Source: Flaccisagitta enflata (Eukaryota; Chaetognatha; Sagittoidea; Aphragmophora). Taken from it: 64,000 bases of DNA. The translations under genes and the position numbers were made by a program. The stretch lies in assembly GCA_965153355.1 (NCBI GenBank), contig OZ231128.1:1922001-1986000 (forward strand), read 5' to 3'. Within the stretch, counting starts at the first letter, position 1, and each line of letters begins with the position of its first letter. Below, piece by piece: positions 25,817-37,707 of the stretch. The notes under the pieces were generated by a model that was not told the DNA's origin, searched no databases, and was given only the letters and a program-made list of their open reading frames with translations.

Positions 25817-25823
25817 TAATTGA

Positions 25824-25882
<59 letters not shown>

Positions 25883-25920
25883 AATCATCATTAATTGTTT
25901 CATCATCATCATCATCATCG

Positions 25921-25961
<41 letters not shown>

Positions 25962-25970
25962 TGTTTCATG

Positions 25971-26004
<34 letters not shown>

Positions 26005-26066
26005 ACATTATCTGTTTCATGATCATCATAATCATCATCGTCATCATCATCATCATCATCATCATT

Positions 26067-26097
<31 letters not shown>

Positions 26098-26103
26098 ACA
26101 ACA
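25614..26103. repeat. (ATC)n trinucleotide array
   Basis: About 490 bp of ATC with a recurrent interruption ATTATCTGTTTCATGA or ATTAATTGTTTCATC. This shows that blocks of about 75-110 bp have been duplicated as units. The array ends about 35 bp before the 5' splice site of DNAJ exon 4. Confidence 0.95.
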
Positions 26104-26140
26104 TTTATCTGTTTCAACATCAACATCATGCATCATTTAC

Positions 26141-26267
26141 CTGTGGATAGTGTTGGTGAATTCTCTGAAGATGGCATCGAAGGGTGATGATGACGACGGA
26201 GATGTCGCAGTGGACCCTTGAGTTGACGAAGAAGTTGAGCCAAACACGTTGTCAAAAGGATCCGAAC
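26141..26267 (-). CDS. DNAJB6-like chaperone, exon 4 (Ser/Thr-rich)
   Basis: The acceptor CTTTTTAG at 26268 and the donor CACAG|GTAAAT at 26141 bound an exon that enters in phase 1 and leaves in phase 2, consistent with exons 3 and 5. It encodes SDPFDNVFGS, a Ser/Thr-rich stretch, then SSPFDAIFREF. PF-D-x-x-F motifs in a Ser/Thr-rich setting are typical of the region after the G/F segment in DNAJB6, DNAJB2 and DNAJB8, where it binds aggregation-prone clients and mediates oligomerisation. Confidence 0.75.
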
Positions 26268-26281
26268 CTAAAAAGCACAGT

Positions 26282-26350
26282 TTCCGTTTGACATTTGTTT
26301 GACATTCGTTTGACATTCGTTTGACATTCGTTTGACATTCGTTTGACATT
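26282..26350. repeat. 11-bp tandem repeat
   Basis: Six units of TTTGACATTCG just upstream (transcript sense) of the exon 4 acceptor. Confidence 0.9.
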
Positions 26351-26359
26351 CCCATTTTT

Positions 26360-26553
26360 AGTTGCGGACACGCAACTCTTTAAGAGGCTTTGTCCGTCCG
26401 TTAGTCGGTCGGTTGGTTGGTTGGTCGGTCGGTCCGTGGACACAAGTCGAAAAGTGAGGAAATGAGCGTTTTAGAACATTTTTAGTGGCGGACAGTTGCA
26501 TTTTCGCCCCTGCCCACCCGTCCGCAACTGATGGCCGTGTATCCGGCCTTGTT
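26360..26553 (-). mobile_element. Hairpin-ended element, GTTGCGGAC subfamily
   Basis: The terminal AGTTGCGGACACGCAACT is at the left end because the copy is reversed. Next come a GTCGGTCGG core, the internal box GTCCGCAACTGATGG, and GGCCGTGTATCCGGCCTTGTT at the right. The internal box and hairpin arm match over 10 bases. Confidence 0.85.
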
Positions 26554-26787
26554 TATCAAAATTAGTTGACCCGTCAATTCCTGAGTCGATGTTTATAACG
26601 TAAGTCAATTCATTTCATTCATTAGGTAGGGCTCAAAATTGTTTGCCTTCACCCTAAATTGTTTTCATATTTTGACTAAAACATCAATGTTTTTATTGTA
26701 AAACGATCTATGAAAAAATTCATGTGGTACGACAAATGGAGGTTTGTTAAACAATAAGGCGTTAATATCGTAATCTTTGGGGTTTTT

Positions 26788-26983
26788 AGTCGCGTGCTAC
26801 GCGACTCTACACCCCGCTTTGTCGGTCCATCGGTCCGTCCGTCAGTCCATTTGTCACACTTTACTTTCTCGGCGTTAATGGGGGTTTTGGCCTTATTGCC
26901 CCTGCCCAAATGTTCCACTGACCTCAATTATGGCCGCTGCCCACCCGCACGCGACTGGGGTAGCCGTGTATCCGGCCTTGTTT
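26788..26983 (-). mobile_element. Hairpin-ended element, AGTCGCG subfamily, GGGGTAGCC type
   Basis: Intact ends: AGTCGCGTGCTACGCGACT at the left, and CGCACGCGACTGGGGTAGCC followed by ATCCGGCCTTGTTTT at the right. Confidence 0.85.
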
Positions 26984-27504
26984 TCTCAATGACAAATAAA
27001 CAGTGTCAATACAATATTTGAGAGATCATTTACATTTTATTTTTCATCATTTCTTATTCCTAATCAAGAACTTATCTTTTTAGTGAAATGACATAAGATG
27101 ATTTATTGGAAAAGCCGAAAATGCCAAACAGTGACAAAGTCGATTTTCAGCCCAACCTAACCTACATGCAAAAGCTTATCACATTTCAAACTACAACTAA
27201 CCATGAGCATTACAGAAAAACTGATAAAATCAAAGACTTCCATACTTGGACATTCAGGGCCTATGTTTGGTCCTCCCCGACCATAACGTAAATCGACCTG
27301 TATGACCACTATTCATGTTGGGAAACAAACTTGTTTGATTTGATTTGATTTGATTTGATCTATAAAACTTTAAAACTCGACTTGTGTGAGGCCCTTATTA
27401 TCCGTTATCGAGCACCCATCCCACGAAATACACATAGACATAGTCATGAAATTCTTTGCATCCCAAACTCTCAAACGAGAGAAGGGGGAAGAGAGGAAGG
27501 GAAA
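26984..27504. other. Unassigned intronic sequence
   Basis: A TGATT tandem near 27335-27358. A short open frame at 27106-27291 on the plus strand has no support as a gene. Confidence 0.35.
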
Positions 27505-27640
27505 AACAAGGCCGTATACACGGCAGCATTAGTCGCGGACGGGTGGGCAGGAGCGGAAAACCTCGAAAAACAACTTTGTTACGGACCGACGGACCGACGG
27601 ACCGAAAAGTGGCTAATAGAGTCGCGTGTCCGCGACTAAA
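27505..27640 (+). mobile_element. Hairpin-ended GGAC element, GTCGCGGAC subfamily
   Basis: AACAAGGCCGTATACACGGC start, internal AGTCGCGGAC, a GGACCGAC core, and an end ATAGAGTCGCGTGTCCGCGACTAAAA. Ten bases of the internal box are the exact complement of the hairpin 3' arm. It sits about 55 bp downstream of the DNAJ exon 3 donor. Confidence 0.85.
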
Positions 27641-27695
27641 ATTCACCCGTTCTTCCGCGACTACCTAAATTTAGAAAAAAAAAAAGAATTCTCAC

Positions 27696-27852
27696 CTCCG
27701 AAAAACTCCCTGAATATTTCTTGAGGATCGCGAAAGTGAAATTGAAAGTGTTGTTGGAAATGATCTCTGTGGGCGCCTGAGCCGCGACCGCCACGGCCAC
27801 CGCTGCCACCGCCCCCTGTCAAACCGCTCTTCCCAAAACGATCGTAAATGTT
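27696..27852 (-). CDS. DNAJB6-like chaperone, exon 3 (end of J domain and G/F region)
   Basis: The acceptor CCCCCATCAG at 27853 and the donor GGAG|GTGAGA at 27696 bound 52 codons plus one base. The junction with exon 2 reads …DEKKR|NIYDRFGKSGL, the expected end of helix IV and the start of the Gly/Phe region in DNAJB2/6-type J-proteins. The rest is a Gly-rich segment, then HFQQHFQFHFRDPQEIFREFFG, which corresponds to the F-rich G/F segment with the DP-x-E-x-F-R-E-F-F motif of this family. A (CT)n tract begins only about 15 nt upstream of the acceptor. Confidence 0.85.
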
Positions 27853-27863
27853 CTGATGGGGGG

Positions 27864-29931
<2,068 letters not shown>

Positions 29932-30055
29932 GGATACACGGCCAATACCTGTTGCGGCAGGGGCGGAAATACGCGTTTTCACACTTTCCAACTCAATCAC
30001 CACGGACGGACAGACAGACAGACAAAGCCTCTTACAGAGTTGCGTGTCCGCAACT
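29932..30055 (+). mobile_element. Hairpin-ended GGAC element, GTTGCG subfamily (front member of a tandem pair)
   Basis: AATAAGGCTGGATACACGGCC start, CTGTTGCGGCAGGGGC internal box, a GGACAGAC core, and an end AGAGTTGCGTGTCCGCAACT. The next element starts at the following base, which fixes the 3' boundary at or near CAACT|AACAAGG. Confidence 0.85.
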
Positions 30056-30284
30056 AACAAGGCCGGATACACGGCTACCGAGGTCGCGTGCGGGTGGGCA
30101 GGGGCCATTTTTGAGGTCACCAGACCATTTGGGCAAGAGCAGTGAGGTCAACGAAATAAAATCATAAAAAAAGTAGAGTGTGACCGACCGACCGACCGAC
30201 CAACCGACCGACCGACCGACCGACGGACCAACCGACCGACCGACGGACAAAGCGGGTTGTAGAGTCGCGTGCACGCGACTAAAA
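30056..30284 (+). mobile_element. Hairpin-ended element, AGTCGCG subfamily (rear member of a tandem pair)
   Basis: AACAAGGCCGGATACACGGC start, internal GGTCGCGTGCGGGTGGGCAG, a long GACCGACC core, and an end GAGTCGCGTGCACGCGACTAAAA. The internal GTCGCGTGC complements the terminal GCACGCGAC. Confidence 0.85.
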
Positions 30285-30354
30285 AAAGAAAATGGAAAGT
30301 AGACCAAAACATATGGTTCTTTCACCGAGATGATATCTTTTTAATCATTTTTTT

Positions 30355-30546
30355 TTTCATTTTTATGACATTTTTGGTCATTCTAAGTCATTTAAAGATA
30401 TGATGAGTCATTTAAAGTCATATTTGGTCACTTAAGTAACTAAAGCCATTTCAATCATTTTAAATGATTTTACTTCATTTCAAGTCATATTGAGTAACTT
30501 AAAATCAAGCTTGTTTACGCCCCGCACGCGGCTCATAGGCCTTGTT
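30355..30546 (-). mobile_element. Truncated hairpin-ended element, AAGTCATT-rich type
   Basis: It has the CATTTWAAGTCAT tandem and the CGCACGCGGCTCATAGGCC/CTTGTT end but lacks the hairpin end and GGAC core. Confidence 0.6.
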
Positions 30547-30711
30547 TCATCATGTCTTACTTTACCACATTTTACACCCTTTCGGTACGTACTACGTTGT
30601 CTTAACAGTGTAAGGTACCTACCTTAAGATGTCTACCCTATTTCTTCCGCTGATTTCTTATACGTATATAGATATATTGCATCATGCAAATTGCATATTA
30701 CGTAATCTTAC

Positions 30712-30834
30712 CCTCTTCTTTTCGTCTGAGAGGACATCGTAGGCTTCGGAGATTCGCTGAAACTTTTTTTCGGCCTCCGCTTTCGAGTCGGGATTCTTGT
30801 CGGGATGCCATTTAAGGGCAGCTTTCTTGTATGC
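30712..30834 (-). CDS. DNAJB6-like chaperone, exon 2 (core of J domain with HPD)
   Basis: 41 codons in phase 0 at both ends, between the acceptor TTGAAATAG at 30835 and the strong donor AGG|GTAAGA at 30712. It encodes [18 protein letters not shown]…[19 protein letters not shown], which is J-domain helices II-IV. The HPD tripeptide, needed to stimulate the Hsp70 ATPase, is intact at model residues 128-130. The pattern KF-x-x-I-x-E-AY-x-VLSD matches class B J-proteins closely, so this is the most secure exon in the window. Confidence 0.95.
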
Positions 30835-30950
30835 CTATTTCAAATATATATCACATTCAAATATACGAGAGCTATTTGAAATATATTACATATTACATGT
30901 GAGAACTCATATCCATCGATAGAAACGATGAATAAGAAATGACAAGGGTC

Positions 30951-31310
<360 letters not shown>

Positions 31311-31330
31311 GCGGACAGACAAAAAGACAT

Positions 31331-32061
31331 ACACTTTTTTTTTTATTATAAGAGACAACTTTTTTGAAATCAGCCTGGGTGTTCTTAATTTTTCAGCCAT
31401 TTTTAGCCTGAAATTCTCTTAAAGTGTTCTTAATTTCTCCGATGTTTACAAATTTAAAAATCGTATAAAATTACCTTATTTATGACAATTGTATCTTAAA
31501 CTTGATGATCATCATGTTTTGTTTTTTTTAAATGCCTGATTTCATAGGCAAATAAGAAAAAGAAGTCATTTTTAATAATAACAAGCCCGACCGGGCAAAG
31601 ATGCGTCCGGACTGGGTCTCTGCGTGTATTGATCATGTGACATATACGGAGAGACAGATGGACGAACAGACGCGTGAAATGATTGAGTAATAGAGGAGGC
31701 TCTCAAAACATGCTGGTTGATCATTTGTTTCAGTGTAGGATCTAACCGTGGCCAAAAACAGCCGAGAAACGCGGTTTTTGCACAGGCGTAACGGACCGAC
31801 CGACGGACCGACCGACGGACGGACGGACGGACGGACGGACAAACCCTCTTATAGAGATGCGAGGACGCATCTAAAAACTTATAATTCTGAAAAATTTGAA
31901 TACAATTCATGTTTTAGATAAGAAACTGAAAAAAAAGTTCGTTAGAAAATGGCCAAAACTAAATCTCAGCCTGGGCTGTTTCTTATTTTGTTCTTAAAAT
32001 TTTGGCAAATCTCAGGCTCATGTCTCTTATAAACTGGTCTCTTATATAAAAAAAAAAGTGT
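31331..32061. mobile_element. TIR element, ACACTTTT family, with nested hairpin element
   Basis: The left end ACACTTTTTTTTTTATTATA and the right end TATATAAAAAAAAAAGTGT are inverted repeats; they are followed inward by AAGAGACA and TGTCTCTT. The interior has repeated CAGCCTGGG and GTTCTTAA words. A hairpin-ended element (31580-31876) is inserted within it. Relatives: 35979-36397, 49641-51219, 59635-60058. Confidence 0.7.
31580..31876 (+). mobile_element. Hairpin-ended GGAC element, GATGCG subfamily, nested
   Basis: AACAAGCCCGACCGGGC start, internal GATGCGTCCGGAC, and a GGACGGAC core. It ends TTATAGAGATGCGAGGACGCATCTAAAA. The internal GATGCGTCC is the exact complement of the terminal GGACGCATC. 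Confidence 0.85.
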
Positions 32062-32324
32062 AGATGGATAGTGGACAAGTAAGATAAAAAATAAAACAAG
32101 CACACATTGATAGTAAAATGGATAAGCAGAAATATACCTGATCAGGCAGTAAAAAAAAAGTCAGAGGCACATTGCCATACAACTGAGACAAGTAACGCAG
32201 ATCTTAGGATCAACATTTATTACATTTATCTTCGAAAAAAAATCTTTTAAATAGTTTTAATATATGTATTCCTGAACGAAATTCGAGAGCGTGGCCAGAC
32301 CATGACGAATGAAAACGCGCTTAA

Positions 32325-32482
32325 AACAAGGCCGGATACACGGCCATTAGTTGCGGACGGGTGGGCAGGGGCGGAAATGCGCATTTTCACATTTTTCGAC
32401 TCGTGCTCACCAACGGACCGACGGACGGACGGACGGACGGACGGACAAAGGCTCTTATAGAGTTGCGTGTCCGCAACTAAAA
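32325..32482 (+). mobile_element. Hairpin-ended GGAC element, GTTGCGGAC subfamily, beside a splice donor
   Basis: AACAAGGCCGGATACACGGCC start, internal AGTTGCGGACGGGTGGGCAG, a (GGAC)n core, and an end TTATAGAGTTGCGTGTCCGCAACTAAAA. Its A-rich end abuts the 5' splice site of DNAJ exon 1, about 10 bp from the GT. The internal AGTTGCGGAC is the 10-base complement of the terminal GTCCGCAACT. Confidence 0.9.
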
Positions 32483-32492
32483 AAAAAACTAC

Positions 32493-32846
32493 CTTTTTGA
32501 TTTCATCGGGCGTTGCTTGCTTGTTAAGCCCCAAAACGGCGTAATAGTCGTCGCTTTCAATCGAGTCTTGATTGTTGTTTTTGTTTTGATTATTATTGTT
32601 GTTATTGTTGTTGTTGATGTTATTGTTGGCGTTCATTTCGTCGCTGTGGTAGCCGGCATCAGAGAACTGTCTTTGAGGGTTCGTGGTCGAGTTTCTCCGA
32701 TCTTCCCGTTCGATTTTGATGTCGAAATGCTGTTGCGTTGGCTGCTGCTGATGTTGCTGATGTTGCTGCTGATGTTGCGGCTGTTGTTGCTGTGGTTGCT
32801 CCCTTTGTTGTTGACGTCGATTATCCTCGTTCCCGCGTTGAGACAT
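32493..32846 (-). CDS. DNAJB6/DNAJB2-like J-protein, exon 1 (start, Q/N-rich extension, J-domain helix I)
   Basis: Co-chaperone that would recruit and stimulate Hsp70 in cytosol or nucleus. The gene model has exons at 32493-32846, 30712-30834, 27696-27852, 26141-26267 and 14140-14267 (296 residues so far); the stop was not located. Exon 1 has 118 codons from ATG 32846 (G at -3) to the donor AAG|GTAGTT at 32493, phase 0. Residues 1-40 are Gln/His-rich, 72-93 are almost all Asn/Gln, and the J domain starts only at about residue 98 (DDYYAVLGLNKQATPDEIKK). In DNAJB2, 6, 7 and 8 the J domain is at the very N-terminus. The long low-complexity leader is therefore unusual, and a downstream initiation site cannot be excluded, although no Met lies right before the J domain. 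The class assignment rests on exons 1-4 together. Confidence 0.85.
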
Positions 32847-33005
32847 GTCTTTTCTCGAAAATGCCTTTGAGTTTCCAATAACCCCCTCGCGCGGCCTCGT
32901 TTTCTTTGATTCTAAATGTAATTTTCAAACGATCACGATTAAGAATGTGTTTATTATCACACAGATATCCTCTTTTTTCCGTACCTTCACTCCTCCCAAT
33001 TCATC

Positions 33006-33845
33006 TACCAGTAATGGCGGCTGTCGCCGTGAGGAAAAAAGTCGTAAGCGTTGTTCACTTTTCACCAAGCTTTTGTCTTCAGTCACTGCAACTCTTTTTA
33101 TTTGTTAGATCAAATTGAGAGCAATTGTATGTATTGGTTGCATTGAAAATCAGAAAAAAATAGGACTGAGCCAAATGAGCTAGATGAGCTAAGATATTAA
33201 AAATCACTAAACTAGACAACCAGCTATGCTCACTGACATGCTTTCTTATATTTGCATGCTTAAATCATAACATTTTTTTATCTGTTTTAAAATCAGAAAA
33301 AAAAGTGCTAAATGAGCTAAATGAGCTAGAATACTCAAAACACCCTCAGATGAGCAACTCTGCTCACTGACATGCTTTCTGTATTTGCATGCTCAAACAT
33401 GTATCAACACATTTATTCATTTATCGCATTTTAAATCAGAGAAACAGACTGAGCTAATGAGCTAAATGAGCTAAAATGCTCAAAAACACCCTCACAGATG
33501 AGCAGATATGCTCATAAACATGTTTTCTTGTATTTGCATGCTCAAACAAACATAAACACACTCCTTTTTTGATCCTACTCAAAATCATAAAAAATCAAAA
33601 AAAATTCAATTCGCAATTTTCATAAATAAATCTTTAAAAATTCATAGCGCGAAAAATATTTGCCGTAGAGCATTCTGCTTGGCGCCAAATGAAAGAGAAT
33701 TATCAAATTTACTTACCCTATCAATTTCATTGGAGGCCACATTCAGCCGGAAGAGATGCTCAACTTCCGCATAAGAAAATGAAAACCCCGTTTCTCTCGA
33801 ATATGTCAAAAAGTCGAAGACTGACTTCGACTTTTTTCCCGATAA
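33006..33845 (+). repeat. 0.84-kb duplicated segment, copy 1 (inverted relative to 49.8 kb)
   Basis: Begins CCAGTAATGGCGGCTGTCGC and ends CGAAGACTGACTTCGACTTT…CCCGATA. The inverted copy is at 49772-50590. The interior holds three to four tandem units of about 125-140 bp that share GAGCTAAATGAGCTA, TGCTCACTGACATG and ATTTGCATGCT. At the left edge ATGGCGGCTGTCGCC…GTC|GTAAGC looks like a first coding exon with a donor, but both copies have it, so it may belong to the repeat. Confidence 0.8.
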
Positions 33846-35472
33846 CAACTTTGTCCTCCTCCTCCTCCTCCTCCGCGAACTCCCGAGTGAGAGTTGTCCT
33901 TTGTTAGTTTCTTGTTTCTTTTCTTCGCGACGTTTGTCAATTTTTTTTTTGTCAATTTTTTTTTTGTCGTATTTGTTTTCTCAATGTATTTTTTTTTCTC
34001 TTATTTTTTTTCAATTTTTTTCTATTTCGGTTCCAAGATCCTCCTCAGGACATCGACATCGTGGAATTTAAAGCCACAATGATTCCAATGAATTTCTTTC
34101 TCTTCAACCTTTTTTTATTTGATTCTTTTTCTTCTATCTCTCTCACTTTATTTGAAACATGCACACACACTCGCCTTTATTTTGAGTCGTTACAAGATTC
34201 TCGCGTTGTCAATAAACATTTGACGAGTCAAAAATATTTTTTTTAATGTTTTATCCGCGTGTGAAATGATGATGATGTTGATGATGATGACGACGAGCAC
34301 TTCGAAAGTTTTTTTTAGTTTGCCTCTTGGTCTTGCTTTGTAGGAGGAAGAGAAAACCCCCGTTTTAAAAAAGATTTTAATGAGCACCTTTTTTCCTCAG
34401 TTACGAGAAGGAAGAGTCAAGATGTGATACGTATGAAATAATAAATATCATAACAAGAATACAAAAAAAAACAAAAAAAAAATGAAATGGTAAAAAAAAA
34501 AAAAAAATGAGCAGGTCAGGGTTCTACAAACAAAAAGCTCAACAGGGTAGACGGCTCATCCATTTTTTTTTCTTCATTTAAGTAGATGAACTTTTTAAAG
34601 AAGGTTTTTAAATGAGGAAAGAAAAAATCTCAAGAACGAAGGAATGCCAAATTTTGCTTGATTGCGTGGTTGTAGACAATTATGTATTGCGAAAACGTAT
34701 CTACGGAGAAGTACAGTTCTACTTTTGAAAATGTACCCAGGGAGTTAAGTTAGGCTTGCGATAGACCGCGAGTATTGATTAACCGATAGACAAACACAAA
34801 AAAAAAAAAAAAAAAACCAACAAGCAAACAAGCAAGCAGACAAAAAAAGAAACAAACAAATAAACTAGCAAACAAACAAACAAACAAACTAGCAAACAGG
34901 TAGATGTGACTTCGCGCAACGTTTATGGACATGGGGACCGCTAACTTGGATCTCTCAGTATGCACATGTTCTACGTTGAAGATCGTGTTAAATAGTTAAT
35001 CCTTGATAAATTGATCAGATCTTTTTAAATTCAAGATAGGAGCCTTTTAATTTCAAAAATGATCTTTTATTCGCGACGTAGATACGTGAAATTATCCATA
35101 CATATACAGCCAGTGCATGAAGCGAAAAAAGTAACGTAAAGAAGTTAAGTTGAATAATATTTTGTTTTCATGCATTAGCTGATCCAAAGATTAAGGCAAT
35201 TATGCGATGGTTTCAACCAGAAATATATGTACAAATAATTAAGTAAGTTATATATAATTGAGTTAGATCAAATTAGATGAACCAAATATAGTCAACCAGG
35301 ATTCTTTATAGGAAGAAGAACTCGACTTGCCAGAAAGAAAACATGGTCGGGTGGGCAGGGACCAACAGGCAAACGGACCGACCAACGGTCCAACACAACA
35401 AGGTATAAAGTTACTCGCAACGGACTGACTCGCCTACCTTATCTTTTTCTTGAGCTCATTAGTTACTACGCA
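33846..35472. other. Unassigned intergenic sequence
   Basis: Contains TTTTTTTGTCAATT repeats near 33935-33975, a (CAAA)n patch near 34850-34900, and a hairpin-element fragment (CGGGTGGGCAGGGACC with GACCGACCAACGG) near 35345-35440. No convincing gene. Confidence 0.4.
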
Positions 35473-35633
35473 AACAAGGCCGGATACACGGCCACCAGTT
35501 GCGGACGGGTGGGCAGGGGCGGAAATGCGCGTTTTCCCACTTTTCGACTCGATCACCTCTACGGACTGACCGACCAACCGACCGATCGACGGACGGACAA
35601 AGCCTCTTATAGAATTGCGTGTTCGCAACTAAA
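35473..35633 (+). mobile_element. Hairpin-ended GGAC element, GTTGCGGAC subfamily
   Basis: AACAAGGCCGGATACACGGCC, internal AGTTGCGGACGGGTGGGCAG, a GACCGACCAACC core, and an end TTATAGAATTGCGTGTTCGCAACTAAA. The hairpin keeps pairing despite two changes. Confidence 0.85.
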
Positions 35634-35682
35634 CATTGCTTTTTCGATTTTCACGAGTGGTGGCTTTTTACAATAAACAACC

Positions 35683-35887
35683 AACAAGGCCGGATACACG
35701 GCTACCCCAGTCGCGTGCGGGTGGGCAGGGGTCGTATTTGAAGTCACTAGACCGTTTGGGCTGGAACAGTGAGGTAAAAAAAAAATCATAAGAAAAAGTA
35801 TAATATGACAGACAGACCGACCGACTGACTGACCGACCCACCGATGGACGGACAAAACGGGATGTAGTTTCGTAGCACGCGACTAAA
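35683..35887 (+). mobile_element. Hairpin-ended element, AGTCGCG subfamily, GGGGTAGCC type
   Basis: AACAAGGCCGGATACACGGC, internal AGTCGCGTGCGGGTGGGCAG, a GACCGACTGACC core, and an end AGTTTCGTAGCACGCGACTAAAA in which the 5' arm of the hairpin has decayed while the 3' arm still complements the internal box. Confidence 0.8.
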
Positions 35888-35978
35888 AACGGTAATTATT
35901 GATTTATGAGGTCACTGGCATGAAAAAATTATTTCGTGATAAATTGCCGTCTGTAGAAGGGAGATTGTCAGTATATCT

Positions 35979-36397
35979 ACCCTCTTTTTTTGAGTAAGGA
36001 CAAAGTTTATAAGGACATGAGGCTGAAATTTTGCTAAAAATTAATGATATTTTAAGGACAAAGCCTAGCCTCAGATTTGAAGAAAAATGATTTTTGATTT
36101 ATAATTCAAACTGTTTTTACGCAAATTCATAGAGAAAAAGATCTCATTAATAAAAAATAACAATTTGTTTTATGAAATGAAATTCTATTTTACTATGAAC
36201 AGCAGTCATTGTCATATCTAACTTGCATTACCTCCTACTGTACATCAATTATATCAATGTATTAAACATAATCATAAATAAATCAGAGAAATGTACTAAA
36301 GACACGTTAAGAACATTTCACTCTGGAATTCGCAAAAATTTAAGGACATCCCAGCCTCAGAAAAAGTTTACTGGTCCTTATAAAAAGAAAAGAGTGT
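35979..36397. mobile_element. TIR element, ACACTTTT family (AAGGAC variant)
   Basis: Left TACCCTCTTTTTTTGAGTAA and right TATAAAAAGAAAAGAGTGTA ends are inverted. AAGGACA words recur inside and GGTCCTTA stands at the right end. CAGCCTCAG is shared with the other members. Confidence 0.6.
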
Positions 36398-36755
36398 ACT
36401 AATTAGCCTATTTTTGAAGATCGGGTTTAAAGTTTTTTTTCAAAACATTTTTATTTCAAGTTTTAACTCGAGCACGGGTTTTCTTGGCACGAATTCTGGT
36501 GAATTATGAATCAAAGAAGGGACGATGAAAACCGGCTTTCCTTCTGTCAATTAACAAAACGTGTTTAACTGTTATCACGGTTGATTGGAGAAGAAGAACC
36601 TGCCTGAAAACAATCAAGGCCCCAGAGAGTATTTTTATTAAGGACTAGAATCTGTTATTTGGTTTAAGTATAAGCAATGTTGATAAGTTTAAGAATCATT
36701 TATTTCCTTTGTCAGGTTTTTTTCTTCTTTTTTTCTTTCTTTAATTTTCCCTTTT
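36398..36755. other. Unassigned intergenic sequence
   Basis: No feature recognised. Confidence 0.35.
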
Positions 36756-36756
36756 A

Positions 36757-36827
<71 letters not shown>

Positions 36828-36859
36828 ACTTTCCTTTTTTCTTTCTTTCTTTCTTTCTT

Positions 36860-36906
<47 letters not shown>

Positions 36907-36907
36907 C

Positions 36908-36983
<76 letters not shown>

Positions 36984-37034
36984 TTCCTTTCTTTATTTTT
37001 TCTTTCTTTCTTTTCTTTCTTTCTTTTCTTTCAT
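36756..37034. repeat. (TTTC)n microsatellite
   Basis: About 280 bp of TTTC with a few interruptions. Confidence 0.95.
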
Positions 37035-37282
37035 GATACTGTGCGGAGGTAACAATTCTAAGATTTTATTCGAACCACATTATGACTTTTTTATGAATTT
37101 ATGATACTGTGCTAAGGCAACGATTCTAAGGTTTTATTGCTCGAATCATCACCGGTGGGGGCCAAAGTAAATTCACTTCATAATATAAACTTTATACTTC
37201 TCTCCTGTCACTTAGATTTTTGTTATAAAAATCATGTCAATGATATCAGTGATGTTAATTGTAAGAGTTTAGATAATCTTGT

Positions 37283-37284
<2 letters not shown>

Positions 37285-37372
<88 letters not shown>

Positions 37373-37377
37373 GCACG

Positions 37378-37441
<64 letters not shown>
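37285..37441. repeat. (CA)n microsatellite
   Basis: CA run with an internal (CGCA)4 block near 37368-37382. Confidence 0.95.
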
Positions 37442-37442
<1 letters not shown>

Positions 37443-37618
37443 CAAGTATTTATCTTTTTCAAGCAGTGGAGTTAAGTTCCTTACGTTCACCTCACAAACG
37501 CACCCACGCATTTCTACGGTTGCTAGGATATATGAGCAAGCTCGAGTCAAAATCGAGGTTTATCAGTTAATTAGTGAATGTGGCAATGAGTTACAGTGAA
37601 ATCCCGTTTTTAGACAGT

Positions 37619-37707
37619 TGGCAGATTTGATCTAGTGGTTAACTCATTTGACTTCAGATCTATTATCATCAGTTAATTTAAAAGTTCTAGGTTCGAATCG
37701 CAGGCTG
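37619..37707 (+). tRNA. tRNA-like sequence (degenerate tRNA or SINE head)
   Basis: TGATCTAGTGGTTAA near 37628 resembles an A box and D arm. TTCTAGGTTCGAATCGCAG near 37685 resembles the T arm and B box. An anticodon-like CTTCAGA loop lies between, with a long AT-rich variable region. The acceptor stem does not pair and the anticodon stem has a mismatch, so this is a pseudogene or the promoter part of a tRNA-derived SINE rather than a functional tRNA. Confidence 0.35.

Noticed and set aside
32906-33118. Plus-strand gene starting ATGGCGGCTGTCGCC
   Set aside because: Attractive start and donor, but the same sequence is in the inverted copy at 50.6 kb and no second exon was found; kept as a finding rather than a gene.
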